Below are positions 1 to 8,794 of a stretch of 64,000 nucleotides of DNA, one piece after another; the first letter of the stretch is position 1; each line of letters opens with the position of its first letter. The stretch spans positions 65,043 through 129,042 of the forward strand of contig JH599972.1 of the NCBI GenBank assembly GCA_000245075.1. Reading direction: 5' to 3'. A program made the translations under genes and the position numbers. This DNA is from Acetobacteraceae bacterium AT-5844 (GTDB lineage Bacteria; Pseudomonadota; Alphaproteobacteria; Acetobacterales; Acetobacteraceae). Under the pieces are notes generated by a model. That model did no database searches. It was not told where the DNA came from and saw nothing but the letters and a program-made list of their open reading frames with translations.

Positions 1-727
1 GTGCCCTCTCCAGCGCCTCCTCATCGACAAGCTGCCCGCGTGACAGATTGATCAGGTAGGAACCCTGCTTCATCTGGGCAAAGCGGCGAGCGTTCAGCAT
101 GTTCTCTGTATCGGATGTGGATGCAGCGAGGCACACCACAAAATCTGCCTCTGCCAGCAACCCCTCAAGTTCCATGCTCTGGTCTTCCAGAGCCGGGTCG
201 TGCACCAGGATCCGCATGCCGATCACGCGAGCCATATCAGCCAGCCGGCGCGCGATCCGGCCATAGCCGATCAGCCCGAGCGTACTGGCGCTCAGCTGAC
301 GCCCCATCACGGGCACCACCTTGCGCCCCGCATGATACGCCTCTGTCGCCCGGCTGATACCACGGGCCAGGTCGATCATCATGCCAAAGCCAAGTTCGGC
401 CACCGAATCGGTGAAGCCTGGCGTGGCACGTGTAACAAGAATACCCTGCGCTGACGCAGCCTCGACATCGATCGTGCTGATGTCGACAGCGCAACGCAAG
501 AACGCGATCAGGTCAGGAGCGTGAGCAAAAGTCTCAGCTGTTCCTGGCGTGGCGCGGTGGGCGATGATCGCTTCACAACCTTTGGCCGCTTCAGCCAGTT
601 CGCGGCCGGCAAGCACGCGCCCTGTCGTATTGCGGACAACCTCGGCGTTGCGGAGCAGCGCGGCCAGGGCGCCGTCGCCGTAATATCCGGCGAATACCTC
701 CTCTGTATGGGACAGGAATACCCTCAC
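1..727 (-). CDS. D-isomer-specific 2-hydroxyacid dehydrogenase (3' end outside window)
   Basis: About 242 residues are visible; the C-terminus runs off the left edge (family length is roughly 310-330). The family oxidises D-2-hydroxyacids, or reduces 2-oxoacids, with NAD(P). Seen: a Rossmann motif GLIGYGRIARRLA about 145 residues in, and the catalytic-Arg segment LINLSRGQLVDEEAL near the edge. The later catalytic Glu and His lie outside. The start is GTG at 727, which overlaps the TGA of the upstream enoyl-CoA hydratase gene in the form GTGA, so the two are probably translationally coupled. It could act on a hydroxyacid released by the hydratase or hydrolases nearby; the substrate is unknown. 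Confidence 0.85.
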   Translation of the reverse strand, partial: MRVFLSHTEEVFAGYYGDGALAALLRNAEVVRNTTGRVLAGRELAEAAKGCEAIIAHRATPGTAETFAHAPDLIAFLRCAVDISTIDVEAASAQGILVTRATPGFTDSVAELGFGMMIDLARGISRATEAYHAGRKVVPVMGRQLSASTLGLIGYGRIARRLADMARVIGMRILVHDPALEDQSMELEGLLAEADFVVCLAASTSDTENMLNARRFAQMKQGSYLINLSRGQLVDEEALERA

Positions 728-1491
728 CGAGCGAACTCCGCCTGCCGCTTCTCGTTAAAGGCGCGAATGCCCTCGAGATGATCTCCGGCGCTGAAGCACA
801 GGACGTTCATCTCGTTCTCATACGTCAATCCGGCGCTTAAGGGGGCTTCCATCGCCGTGCGCAACGCCGCCTTGACGGACTGAACGGCCACCGGGCTGTA
901 TCCTGCCAGCCTGGCAGCCAAGCTGCGCGCACGGTCAAGTAATGCGTCAGGCGCCACGACTTCATGCACCATTCCCAGGCGCAAGGCCTCGGCCGCGTCG
1001 ATCTGTTCAGCCAGCATCAAGAGCCGGGTCGCCGCAGCATGCCCGATGAGCCGGGGTAGCACCTGCGATGCACCGCCGCCGCCGACCCATCCCCGCTCTA
1101 CCTCAGGAAAGCCGATCCGCGTCGTGTCTGCCGCGATACGGATGTCCGCGCCCAATGCCATCTCGGCCCCCCCTCCGAGTGTCCAGCCTTGCAGGGCCAC
1201 GACTACTGGCTTGCGAAGCATCCGAATGGCCGCTGCATACTCAATACGGTTTCTGAAATGCCAGGCGGAGGGGTATGCTGCCAGCGCGTTGAGGTCGCTG
1301 CCTGAGCAGAAAGCCCGCTCGCCGGCACCGCGTAGAACGATCGCGCGAACATTATCGTCCTCGTCGAGCGCTCTGGTATGGTTGGCAAGTTGCCGGGCCA
1401 TCTCCGGCGTCATGGCATTGTGCTTTGCAGCGCGGTCGAGCAGCAGCTCCGCGATTCCGTCTTTGACGGTCAGGCGTACCTCTCCCTGCAT
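724..1491 (-). CDS. Enoyl-CoA hydratase/isomerase (crotonase family)
   Basis: 255 residues, normal for a crotonase. Seen: the first oxyanion-hole segment AFCSGSDLNAL, the second segment GWTLGGGAEMALGADIRIA, and PEVERGWVGGGGASQVLPRLIG in the active-site region. These match cytosolic CoA-ester hydratases/isomerases; the exact acyl-CoA is not predictable. The frame is open further upstream, but ATG 1491 begins the canonical N-terminus (MQGEVRLTVKDG), so I chose it. It is the first gene of a leftward pair with the 2-hydroxyacid dehydrogenase and diverges from the ABC importer/CoA-transferase operon. A shared role in acyl-CoA catabolism is plausible. Confidence 0.88.
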   Translation of the reverse strand: MQGEVRLTVKDGIAELLLDRAAKHNAMTPEMARQLANHTRALDEDDNVRAIVLRGAGERAFCSGSDLNALAAYPSAWHFRNRIEYAAAIRMLRKPVVVALQGWTLGGGAEMALGADIRIAADTTRIGFPEVERGWVGGGGASQVLPRLIGHAAATRLLMLAEQIDAAEALRLGMVHEVVAPDALLDRARSLAARLAGYSPVAVQSVKAALRTAMEAPLSAGLTYENEMNVLCFSAGDHLEGIRAFNEKRQAEFAR

Positions 1492-1520
1492 GGCTTTTAT
1501 CCCGCTTTGTGACGTCGCCG

Positions 1521-1584
1521 TATTATAACGTTCTAATACTGCCCCCGAGAAGCCCACAAAAGGCTTGATGAGAACGTTCCAATA
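1521..1584. promoter_or_regulatory. Paired palindromic operator-like elements in the divergent promoter region
   Basis: Two related elements sit between the divergent hydratase and importer genes. Copy 1 at 1521-1538 reads TATTATAACGTTCTAATA, a near-perfect palindrome. Copy 2 is centred 46 bp further on at 1567-1584, where GAACGTTC is followed by CAATA. The direct match AACGTTYYAATAC is 12 of 13 bases (1527-1539 and 1573-1585). This looks like a dimer-binding pair for a one-component regulator acting on both directions; no regulator gene lies next to it in the window. Confidence 0.55.
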
Positions 1585-1625
1585 CGACATGACTTTGGGC
1601 AACGATAAGCAGGAGGAACGCGTCG

Positions 1626-2636
1626 ATGTCACGCTACATCGCCAAGCGGCTGCTTGCCGCCGCGATCATGGCGCTTCTGGCCAGCGCGGTCATATTCCTT
1701 ATCGCCAATCTCGTGCCCGGCGATCCGGTCCTCGCGCAGCTCGGCGACATCGCGGCCAGCGACCCTGCGACCGTCGCTCGCTGGCGGGCCAAATGGGGCC
1801 TCGACCTACCGCTGTGGGAACGGTACGGCCTTTTCCTCGGCGGCCTGGCGCAGGGCGACCTGGGCATCTCCATCGCCACCCGCCGCCCGGTGCTGGACGA
1901 CATCATCCAATATGCCCCGGCAACGCTTGAGCTTGCGACGGTTGCATTCCTCCTCTCCCTTCTCGTCGGCATCCCGCTCGGTATCGCGGCGGCCGTCTGG
2001 CGCGACGGGTGGGTGGATTCTCTTGCGCGCGCCATTTCCCTGCTGGGTGTCTCGGCGCCGACCTTCTGGCTCGCCTTCATTATGCTCGCCATCTTCTACG
2101 GTGGTTTGCAGTGGGCGCCCGGCCCCGGACGTCTCGACCCTATCGCCTTTCCGCCAGAGGGGCCGACGGGGCTCTTTCTATTCGACAGCCTTTGGCTTCG
2201 AGATTGGGAGACCTTCCACGATGCCGCCGCGCATCTTGTCCTGCCCTCCATCGTCCTCGCGGCCGCGACCATCGGTCTGATCACGCGCACGACGCGCGCT
2301 GCGATGCTCGACAGCCTGCAACAGGATTATGTCCGTGTCTCCCGCGCCAAGGGCATGCGCGAATGGGCCGTTGTGCTGCAACATGCGCTGCCTAACGCGC
2401 TGGTTCCGGTCGTTACGCTGGGCGGCCTCGCTTATGCCAACCTGCTCGCGGGTGCCGTCATGACAGAGACCGTTTTCGCCTGGCCGGGGCTTGGGCGGTA
2501 CACCTTCCGTTCGGCGGCCGCGTTAGACTTTCCGGCCATCGTCGGCATCACCCTGGTTGTTTCCATCACTTACCTTCTGGTCAATCTGATGGTGGACCTT
2601 TCCTACGCCATTCTTGATCCAAGAGTCCGTCGATGA
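1626..2636 (+). CDS. ABC transporter permease, DppB/OppB type
   Basis: 336 residues; first gene of an operon for a peptide/nickel/opine-family importer. Seen: an N-terminal membrane anchor (MSRYIAKRLLAAA), the segment IANLVPGDPVLAQLG typical of the DppB N-terminus, several hydrophobic helices, and a cytoplasmic coupling loop around RVSRAKGMREWAVVLQHALPNALVPV (the EAA-type loop that contacts the ATPase). AGGAGG at 1611-1616 supports ATG 1626. It overlaps the next permease gene by 4 bp (ATGA). No family-5 binding protein is encoded in this operon; the nearest one lies at 17.1-18.7 kb on the other strand. Confidence 0.9.
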   Translation: MSRYIAKRLLAAAIMALLASAVIFLIANLVPGDPVLAQLGDIAASDPATVARWRAKWGLDLPLWERYGLFLGGLAQGDLGISIATRRPVLDDIIQYAPATLELATVAFLLSLLVGIPLGIAAAVWRDGWVDSLARAISLLGVSAPTFWLAFIMLAIFYGGLQWAPGPGRLDPIAFPPEGPTGLFLFDSLWLRDWETFHDAAAHLVLPSIVLAAATIGLITRTTRAAMLDSLQQDYVRVSRAKGMREWAVVLQHALPNALVPVVTLGGLAYANLLAGAVMTETVFAWPGLGRYTFRSAAALDFPAIVGITLVVSITYLLVNLMVDLSYAILDPRVRR

Positions 2637-3502
2637 GCGCCACAACTGCCGCGGTCGCCCTGCCTCCCGCACGGTCACGCCTGCGCCGCCGACTGCGCCG
2701 CTACGGCCCGGCCTGGGCGGGAGGGGCTATCGTCCTGGCATGGATCGTCGTCGCGCTGCTGGCGCCATGGATTGCGCCCTACCCCCCCGATGCAGTCGAT
2801 ATCCCCGCCCGGCTGCAGCCGCCCAGTTGGAACCACTGGATGGGCACCGACACGTTGGGGCGGGATGTCTTCTCTCGCCTGCTCTATGGCGCGCGCCTGT
2901 CTCTGTTCGCGGGGTTCTCAGTCGTGCTGCTGGGCGCGGCGCTCGGTACGACCATTGGCATTGTCGCGGCATGGGCTCGTGGATGGTGGGACGAGGCGCT
3001 CATGCGCTTCACAGACCTCGTTTTATGTTTCCCGCCGATCATCCTGGCATTGGCCATCGCCGCCGCGTTGGGCATTGGTCCGGTTAACACGATCCTGGCG
3101 ATGCTGGTCGTCTGGTGGCCGAAGTTTGCCCGCCTCGGCCGCGCGCTCGCTCTCGTCCAGCGCAGTCAGGAGTATGTCGAGGCGGCGACGGTTCTCGGAC
3201 TAAAACCGCATCGGATACTCACGCGCCACATTCTGCCCAATACCCTCGGCCCTCTCGCCGTGCTCGTCACGCTGGATCTGGGCAATGCCATTCTGACCTT
3301 CGCGGGCCTCTCCTTTCTCGGCCTCGGTGTCATCCCGCCCATGCCGGAATGGGGCTCGATGGTCGCGGAGGGCCGCGAGCTGGTGGAGCAATGGTGGGTG
3401 GCGGCCTTCCCCGGCCTCGCCATCCTCACTGTGGTGGTGGGGTTCAATTTCTGCGGCGACGGTCTGCGCGACTGGCTCGACCCCAAGGGTCGCAACCGGT
3501 GA
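2633..3502 (+). CDS. ABC transporter permease, DppC/OppC type
   Basis: 289 residues; partner permease of the preceding gene. Seen: an Arg-rich cytoplasmic N-terminus, a first membrane helix at about residues 30-50, the family hallmark HWMGTDTLGRDVFSRLLYGAR, a coupling loop near YVEAATVLGLKPHRILTRHILPN, and further membrane helices. The start overlaps the stop of the upstream permease, and the stop abuts the fused ATPase gene, so all three are probably co-translated. Substrate class (oligopeptide, glutathione, opine or sugar-acid conjugate) cannot be read from the permeases alone. Confidence 0.9.
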   Translation: MSATTAAVALPPARSRLRRRLRRYGPAWAGGAIVLAWIVVALLAPWIAPYPPDAVDIPARLQPPSWNHWMGTDTLGRDVFSRLLYGARLSLFAGFSVVLLGAALGTTIGIVAAWARGWWDEALMRFTDLVLCFPPIILALAIAAALGIGPVNTILAMLVVWWPKFARLGRALALVQRSQEYVEAATVLGLKPHRILTRHILPNTLGPLAVLVTLDLGNAILTFAGLSFLGLGVIPPMPEWGSMVAEGRELVEQWWVAAFPGLAILTVVVGFNFCGDGLRDWLDPKGRNR

Positions 3503-3531
3503 GTCGCCTGTCGCGGGAGGATACGACACGC

Positions 3532-5583
3532 ATGGATGGTTCCTTTCCCCTTCCCGGCCAGCAACCGGTTCTCGAGGTCAAGGACCTCCACACGGTCTTC
3601 ATGACGGATGGGGGGCCCATCCACGCGGTCGATGGCGTGTCTTTCAAGGTCGGCCCTGGGGAGACGCTCGGCATCGTCGGCGAGAGCGGCTCGGGCAAGA
3701 GTGTGACAGCCCTTTCCCTGATGCGCCTGCTGGAAGAGCCAGCGCGGATCGTGGGCGGCTCCATCACCTTCCAAGGCCGGGATGTGTTGGCCATGTCCCG
3801 CTCCCAACTAGCGGACTGGCGCGGCGACCGGGCCGCTATGGTGTTTCAGGACCCGATGACCGGCCTGAACCCGGTCATTCGGATCTTGCGCCAGGTGACG
3901 GAGCATATCGTCTCTCACGGCCGTATGCCGAAGGCAGCCGCGAAGAAGCGTGGCATCGAGCTGCTGCGCCGCATGGGCGTGGCGGCACCGGAGCGTGCTG
4001 CGGCATCCTTCCCCCACGAATTCTCCGGCGGCATGCGTCAGCGCGTCATGATGGCGATTGGCGTCGCGAACGACCCCGCGCTTCTGATTGCCGATGAACC
4101 GACGACCGCGCTTGATGTCACCATCCAGGCTCAGATTCTGGATCTCCTACGTGGACTCAACGCAGATTTCGGCACGGCGATCGTCCTCATCAGTCACGAT
4201 CTCGGTGTGATCGGCACGGTCTGCCGGCGCGTCGCCGTGATGTATGCCGGCGAAGTGGTGGAGGAGGCCATCACCGCCGACGTTCTCAGCGATCCGCGCC
4301 ATCCCTATTCCTGGGCGCTGGTCAACGCCGTCCCACGCCTCGACGCGCCAACTGGGGCGCGGCTGACAAGCATCGAAGGGACGCCTCCTGACCCGCTGAA
4401 CCCGCCCCAGGGCTGCCGGTTCGAGCCCCGCTGCCCGTTCAAGGTCGCGCGCTGCGCAACGGACCACCCTCCGCTGATGGACGTGGCCCCAGGCCGTCGC
4501 GCCCGGTGCTGGGTCACAGCGGATGGCCGCAGCCTGCCCCGCCCCACCCTGCCCGCAGCGGCGGAGGCGGAACAGCCGCGTATGGCGGAGGCCCCCCTCC
4601 TGGAAGCGCGAGGCGTCGAGAAGCATTTTGCCCTCCCCCGATCATCATTCCTGAAGCCGCCAGCGACGGTTCACGCCGTGAATGGGGTGGACATTGCTTT
4701 GCACCGGCGGGAGAGCCTCGGAATCGTGGGCGAGAGCGGCTGCGGCAAGTCGACGCTCGCCCGGCTTCTGACACGCCTGCACGAGCCCACGGGCGGCAGC
4801 GTGTTCTTCGAGGGACAAGACATCACCCACGCCTCCGCCGCGGCGCTGCGTGGCTTGCGCCCCCGCCTGCAGATGGTGTTCCAGGACCCCTACGCCTCGC
4901 TTAATCCGCGCATGACAGTCGGCGATGCGCTGGCGGAGCCCCTGACCGCACACGGAAGAGTGGGGAGCAGGAAGGCGGCCAACGAGCGGGTACGAGAGCT
5001 CCTCTCGACTGTCGGGCTCAAGCCGGCCTTTGCGAGCCGTTATCCGCACGAGTTTTCGGGCGGCCAACGGCAACGCATTTCCATCGCCCGCGCGCTCGCG
5101 CTGGAGCCTTCCGTCGTAGTAGCGGATGAGCCTGTCTCGGCCCTGGACGTGAATGTGCAGGCGCAGGTGCTGAACCTGATGCTGGATCTTCGTCAGCGGC
5201 TGGGGCTTTCCTATCTCTTCATCGCGCACGATCTCGCCGTGGTGAGGGCGTTCTGCGACCGTGTGGCCGTCATGTATCTCGGCCGGGTAGTGGAGGAGGG
5301 CCCGGCGGATGATGTGCTCTCGCGGCCGCTCCACCCCTACACTGTAGCCCTGACCAGCGCGATCCCGGAGCCGGGCCGTCAGCGCGTGATTCTCGCAGGT
5401 GAACCTCCTTCCACTCTGCGCCTGCCGCGCGGCTGCGCCTTCGCCGCGCGCTGCCCCGTCGCGCGTGCCGAATGTGAGGCGCCGCCTCCGTTGGCGGCGG
5501 TTGCGCCGGGCCGCAAGGTTGCTTGCCATTTCCCTGGGGCCTTCGCGCCCCGCACCGCGACGAAACTGGAGATTGTGCGATGA
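3532..5583 (+). CDS. Fused double ATP-binding subunit of peptide-type ABC importer (DppD-DppF fusion)
   Basis: 683 residues from ATG 3532 (GGGAGG about 11 nt upstream); an in-frame GTG at 3499, overlapping the previous stop, is an alternative. Two complete nucleotide-binding domains follow each other. Domain 1 has Walker A GESGSGKS near residue 50, signature FSGGMRQR and Walker B LLIADEPTTALD. Domain 2 has GESGCGKST near residue 400, signature FSGGQRQRISIARAL and VVVADEPVSALD. Each ends in the Cys-containing oligopeptide-importer C-terminal motif (CRFEPRCPF; CAFAARCPV). The layout resembles GsiA-type single-chain ATPases. It would energise the two upstream permeases. Confidence 0.92.
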   Translation: MDGSFPLPGQQPVLEVKDLHTVFMTDGGPIHAVDGVSFKVGPGETLGIVGESGSGKSVTALSLMRLLEEPARIVGGSITFQGRDVLAMSRSQLADWRGDRAAMVFQDPMTGLNPVIRILRQVTEHIVSHGRMPKAAAKKRGIELLRRMGVAAPERAAASFPHEFSGGMRQRVMMAIGVANDPALLIADEPTTALDVTIQAQILDLLRGLNADFGTAIVLISHDLGVIGTVCRRVAVMYAGEVVEEAITADVLSDPRHPYSWALVNAVPRLDAPTGARLTSIEGTPPDPLNPPQGCRFEPRCPFKVARCATDHPPLMDVAPGRRARCWVTADGRSLPRPTLPAAAEAEQPRMAEAPLLEARGVEKHFALPRSSFLKPPATVHAVNGVDIALHRRESLGIVGESGCGKSTLARLLTRLHEPTGGSVFFEGQDITHASAAALRGLRPRLQMVFQDPYASLNPRMTVGDALAEPLTAHGRVGSRKAANERVRELLSTVGLKPAFASRYPHEFSGGQRQRISIARALALEPSVVVADEPVSALDVNVQAQVLNLMLDLRQRLGLSYLFIAHDLAVVRAFCDRVAVMYLGRVVEEGPADDVLSRPLHPYTVALTSAIPEPGRQRVILAGEPPSTLRLPRGCAFAARCPVARAECEAPPPLAAVAPGRKVACHFPGAFAPRTATKLEIVR

Positions 5584-7133
5584 GGCGCATGAGTGCGGCG
5601 GAAGCCGCCCTGTTGCTTCGTGATAACGATACCCTCCTCATCGGAGGTTCCGGCGGCGGTCACGCCGTGCCCGATGCCATCCTGGCCGCGATCGGCGAGC
5701 GCTTCCGCCGCAGCGGAAACCCGCGCGGCATCACGGCGGTCCATCCCGTGGGCCTCGGGGATGGCAAGACGCGCGGTGCTGGTCATCTCGCCCAGGAAGG
5801 CCTGCTGAAGCGGGTCGTTTCGGGCACCTTCGTCAACAGCCCGGGCATTGCCAGGCTGGCGTTGGACGAGAAGATCGAAGCCTACACCTTGCCTCAGGGC
5901 TCCATGTCGCAGCTGATGCGCGAGATGGCGGCGGGCCGCCCCGGTCTTCTTACAAGGATCGGCTTGCATAGTTTTGTCGACCCTCGTCTGCAGGGCGGGC
6001 GGCAGAGCCAACGTGCCACGGAAGACCTCGTCGAGCTCGCGGAGTTCAAAGGGGAAGAATATCTCTTCTATCGCCCCTTCAAGGTCGATGTAGCTCTCGT
6101 CCGCGGTTCTGCGGCGGATGAGGATGGCAATATATCGATGGAACATGAGGCCGTAACGCTGGAGATGCTGAGCATCGCCCAGGCGGCACGACGTTCCGGC
6201 GGTATCGTCATCGCACAGGTCAAGACCATCGTGCCACGTGGCAGCCTGCACCCGAAAATGGTGAAGGTACCGGGCATTCTAGTCGATGCCGTTGTTGTCG
6301 ACCCGAACCAGTGGCAGACTTTCGAGACCCAGGACAGTCCTGCCTATTCCGGGCATATACGCGTCGCGCTGGAAGATATTCCGCGCCTGCCGCCGGGTCC
6401 TCGCCGGATCGTCGCCCGCCGGGGCGCTTGTGAACTTTTCGAGGGCGCTATTTGCAATCTCGGATCGGGCATTTCAACGGGCATTGCGAATGTCGCCGCT
6501 GAGGAAGGCATATTGCGGCGGGTTTGTCTGACCAACGAACAAGGTAATATCGGCGGTGCTCCCGCCAGCGGCAACGAGGCGGGTGCCGCACGGTCGCCCG
6601 ACGCACAGGTGGACCAGCCCTACCAGTTCGATTTCTACGATGGTGGAGGGCTCGATCTCGCCTTTCTGTCCTTCGCGGAGTTTGATGCCGAAGGGAACGT
6701 CAATGTGTCCCGCTTCGGCGGCCGCATCGTCGGCCCCGGCGGCTTCGTCAATATCAGCCAAGGCGCCAAGGCTGTCATCTTTGGCGGCACGCTGACGGCC
6801 AATGGAGCGCCGAAGGCTGTACGGCGTGTGGAACAGGTCACGTTCTCCGGCCGCTTCGCCCGAGAGCGGGGCCAGCCCGTTCTCTATGTCACGGAACGCG
6901 CCGTCTTCCGCCTGGGAGACGACGGTCCTGAACTGATCGAGATCACACCGGGCCTGGATCTCGAGCGAGACGTTCTGGCTGCCATGGCCTTCCGGCCCAG
7001 TATCTCTCCCGCGCTCCGGCAAATGGACGCGCGTATCTTCGCCGACGCGCCGATGGGGCTCGCCAGCGACCTGCCGCCCAACGCCCCGCGGCCGGCCCTG
7101 CATCGATTCGAAACGGCGCAAGCGGCGGAGTGA
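5580..7133 (+). CDS. Family I CoA-transferase (acyl-CoA:carboxylate CoA-transferase)
   Basis: 517 residues, with alpha- and beta-type halves fused as in propionate CoA-transferase/YdiF-like enzymes. Seen: a Gly-rich N-terminus (LLIGGSGGGHAVP), a mid-protein segment VDVALVRGSAADEDGNI, and the motif LTNEQGNIGG, whose Glu (about residue 320) is the expected glutamyl-CoA nucleophile. ATG 5580 overlaps the ATPase stop (ATGA). It probably activates the organic acid brought in by the importer, handing a CoA ester to the MaoC-like hydratase downstream or the divergent crotonase. Substrate not assignable. Confidence 0.88.
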   Translation: MRRMSAAEAALLLRDNDTLLIGGSGGGHAVPDAILAAIGERFRRSGNPRGITAVHPVGLGDGKTRGAGHLAQEGLLKRVVSGTFVNSPGIARLALDEKIEAYTLPQGSMSQLMREMAAGRPGLLTRIGLHSFVDPRLQGGRQSQRATEDLVELAEFKGEEYLFYRPFKVDVALVRGSAADEDGNISMEHEAVTLEMLSIAQAARRSGGIVIAQVKTIVPRGSLHPKMVKVPGILVDAVVVDPNQWQTFETQDSPAYSGHIRVALEDIPRLPPGPRRIVARRGACELFEGAICNLGSGISTGIANVAAEEGILRRVCLTNEQGNIGGAPASGNEAGAARSPDAQVDQPYQFDFYDGGGLDLAFLSFAEFDAEGNVNVSRFGGRIVGPGGFVNISQGAKAVIFGGTLTANGAPKAVRRVEQVTFSGRFARERGQPVLYVTERAVFRLGDDGPELIEITPGLDLERDVLAAMAFRPSISPALRQMDARIFADAPMGLASDLPPNAPRPALHRFETAQAAE

Positions 7134-7137
7134 GGTG

Positions 7138-7575
7138 ATGGAAACAGCTACTGGCCTTTCGGTCGGGGATACGGTGGAGTTTCACCGCGCCATCACAGGC
7201 GCCGATATTGCCCAGTTTGCCGCTCTCAGCGGCGATCACGATCCGGTCCATGTCGATGAGGAATTCGCTCGCACGACCGCTTTTGGCCGCTGCATCGCCC
7301 ATGGCGCCCACGTCATGGCACTGGTCTCGGCGGCATCGTCATTGATGTCTCGCCGTGCGGTGGAACGAGGCTGCCACGGCACTCCTGTCTCAGCCGGTTA
7401 TGACCGTATCCGCTTCACCTACCCTGTCTTCGCTGGAGATTCTCTCGTGGCCCGTTACAGCGTGGAAGAAGTGACCGACGACCCCGCCCGTACACGGTCG
7501 CGATTCGAAGTCGTAAACCAGGATGGCAAACTCTGCCTGACCGGGACACATATCCTGCGCTGGGTACAGGCATAG
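7138..7575 (+). CDS. MaoC-like hot-dog dehydratase
   Basis: 145 residues from ATG 7138 (GGAG 7 nt upstream; GTG 7135 also possible). Single hot-dog domain with the (R)-hydratase-type motif SGDHDPVHVDEEFA followed by GRCIAHGAHVMALVS. Such proteins hydrate 2-enoyl-CoA or dehydrate 3-hydroxyacyl-CoA in the cytosol. It lies 4 bp after the CoA-transferase gene and 13 bp before the DUF993 gene. The combination CoA-transferase plus hydratase suggests breakdown of an imported acid as its CoA ester. Confidence 0.85.
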   Translation: METATGLSVGDTVEFHRAITGADIAQFAALSGDHDPVHVDEEFARTTAFGRCIAHGAHVMALVSAASSLMSRRAVERGCHGTPVSAGYDRIRFTYPVFAGDSLVARYSVEEVTDDPARTRSRFEVVNQDGKLCLTGTHILRWVQA

Positions 7576-7588
7576 AAGGACACGCCGT

Positions 7589-8755
7589 ATGCCCGATATT
7601 CTTCTGCCCGGAGAAGGGGGCAGACTGGTGCCCTATGGCCTTCGCGGACAGCCTGTGTTGGATGCTCCGCCGACCACTCCCTTCAGCCGCGTCGCATATT
7701 CCGCGGCGCATGTCGTCGCGAATCCGCTGGCGGAAGGTCCTCCAAGCGGCGCCGCATCGGTGGATTGGGACCGTACCATCGCCTACCGTCGCTACCTGGC
7801 CGGGCTAGGGCTCGGCATAGCTGAAGCGATGGATACCGCTCAGCGCGGCATGGGGCTGGATTGGCCGACGGCGCTGGAGCTCATTCGGCATTCCATCTCC
7901 GAGACGGCAGACATTCCGGGCATCACTATCGCATCGGGCTGCGGCACCGATCATCTCGACGCTGCCGACGCACGCGGTATAGATGATGTTATCGCCGCCT
8001 ATCTCGAGCAGCTCAACGCCATTCAGAAACTTGGTGGGCGTGTCATTCTGATGTCCAGCCGCGCGCTGGCGCGGGTGGCGCGCTCCGGAGCCGACTATCA
8101 ATTGGTATGTCGCAGGGTTCTCGCCGAGGCTCAGTCGCCCGTCATCCTGCATTGGCTCGGAGAGATGTTTGACCCCGCGCTTGAGGGCTATTGGGGAAGC
8201 AGGGCGTTTCCTGAGGCACTCGAAACCTGTCTGGAGATCATTGAAGAGAATCGCGCCCGCATCGACGGGATAAAAATTTCTCTCCTCGACGCCCAGAAGG
8301 AGGTCGATATGCGTCGGCGCCTGCCGTCGGGCGTCCGCATGTATACCGGGGACGATTTCAATTACCCGGAGCTGATTGCGGGAGACGCCCAGGGACATTC
8401 CGACGCCCTGCTCGGCATCTTCGACCCGATTGCTCCCGCTGCCTCACGCGCGCTGGCGGCTCTCGCGGCAGGGGACGTCTCGCGGTTCCATGATATTCTG
8501 GAGCCTACCGTACCATTGTCGCGCCGCATGTTTGGGGCGCCGACACAGTACTACAAGACGGGCGTGGTGTTTCTGGCTTATCTGAATGGGCATCAGGATC
8601 ACTTCATCATGGTCGGCGGTCAGCAATCGATGCGGCCTCTGGCTTACTTCGCGGATTTGTTCCGCATGGCGGACCAGGCCGGGTTGCTACGCGACCCGGA
8701 AATGGCCGTCAGCCGCATGCGCCGGCTTTTGGCGCTCTACGGCATTGCCTCATAA
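7589..8755 (+). CDS. DUF993 family protein (TIM-barrel, dihydrodipicolinate-synthase-like)
   Basis: 388 residues. I recognise the DUF993 N-terminus (LPGEGGRLVPYGLRG and SRVAYSAAHVVANPLAEG). The fold is thought to be a DHDPS-like TIM barrel, so an aldolase/lyase role is possible but unproven. Candidate Schiff-base lysine: K in DGIKISLLDAQKEVD, which sits where the class I aldolase lysine would. Last gene of the rightward operon; a strong hairpin follows. DUF993 genes often sit with Gfo/Idh/MocA oxidoreductases and sugar-isomerase-like genes, and both types occur 2-5 kb downstream here. Confidence 0.8.
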   Translation: MPDILLPGEGGRLVPYGLRGQPVLDAPPTTPFSRVAYSAAHVVANPLAEGPPSGAASVDWDRTIAYRRYLAGLGLGIAEAMDTAQRGMGLDWPTALELIRHSISETADIPGITIASGCGTDHLDAADARGIDDVIAAYLEQLNAIQKLGGRVILMSSRALARVARSGADYQLVCRRVLAEAQSPVILHWLGEMFDPALEGYWGSRAFPEALETCLEIIEENRARIDGIKISLLDAQKEVDMRRRLPSGVRMYTGDDFNYPELIAGDAQGHSDALLGIFDPIAPAASRALAALAAGDVSRFHDILEPTVPLSRRMFGAPTQYYKTGVVFLAYLNGHQDHFIMVGGQQSMRPLAYFADLFRMADQAGLLRDPEMAVSRMRRLLALYGIAS

Positions 8756-8763
8756 GGAAGTCG

Positions 8764-8787
8764 TCGGCCTGGCCGCAGCCAGGCCGA
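8764..8787. terminator. Perfect hairpin between convergent genes
   Basis: TCGGCCTGGC (8764-8773), loop CGCA, GCCAGGCCGA (8778-8787): a 10-bp perfect stem. It lies 9 nt after the DUF993 stop and 8 nt before the end of the leftward shikimate-dehydrogenase-like gene, so it can serve as a bidirectional terminator. There is no clear U-run. Confidence 0.65.
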
Positions 8788-8794
8788 TACCCAT

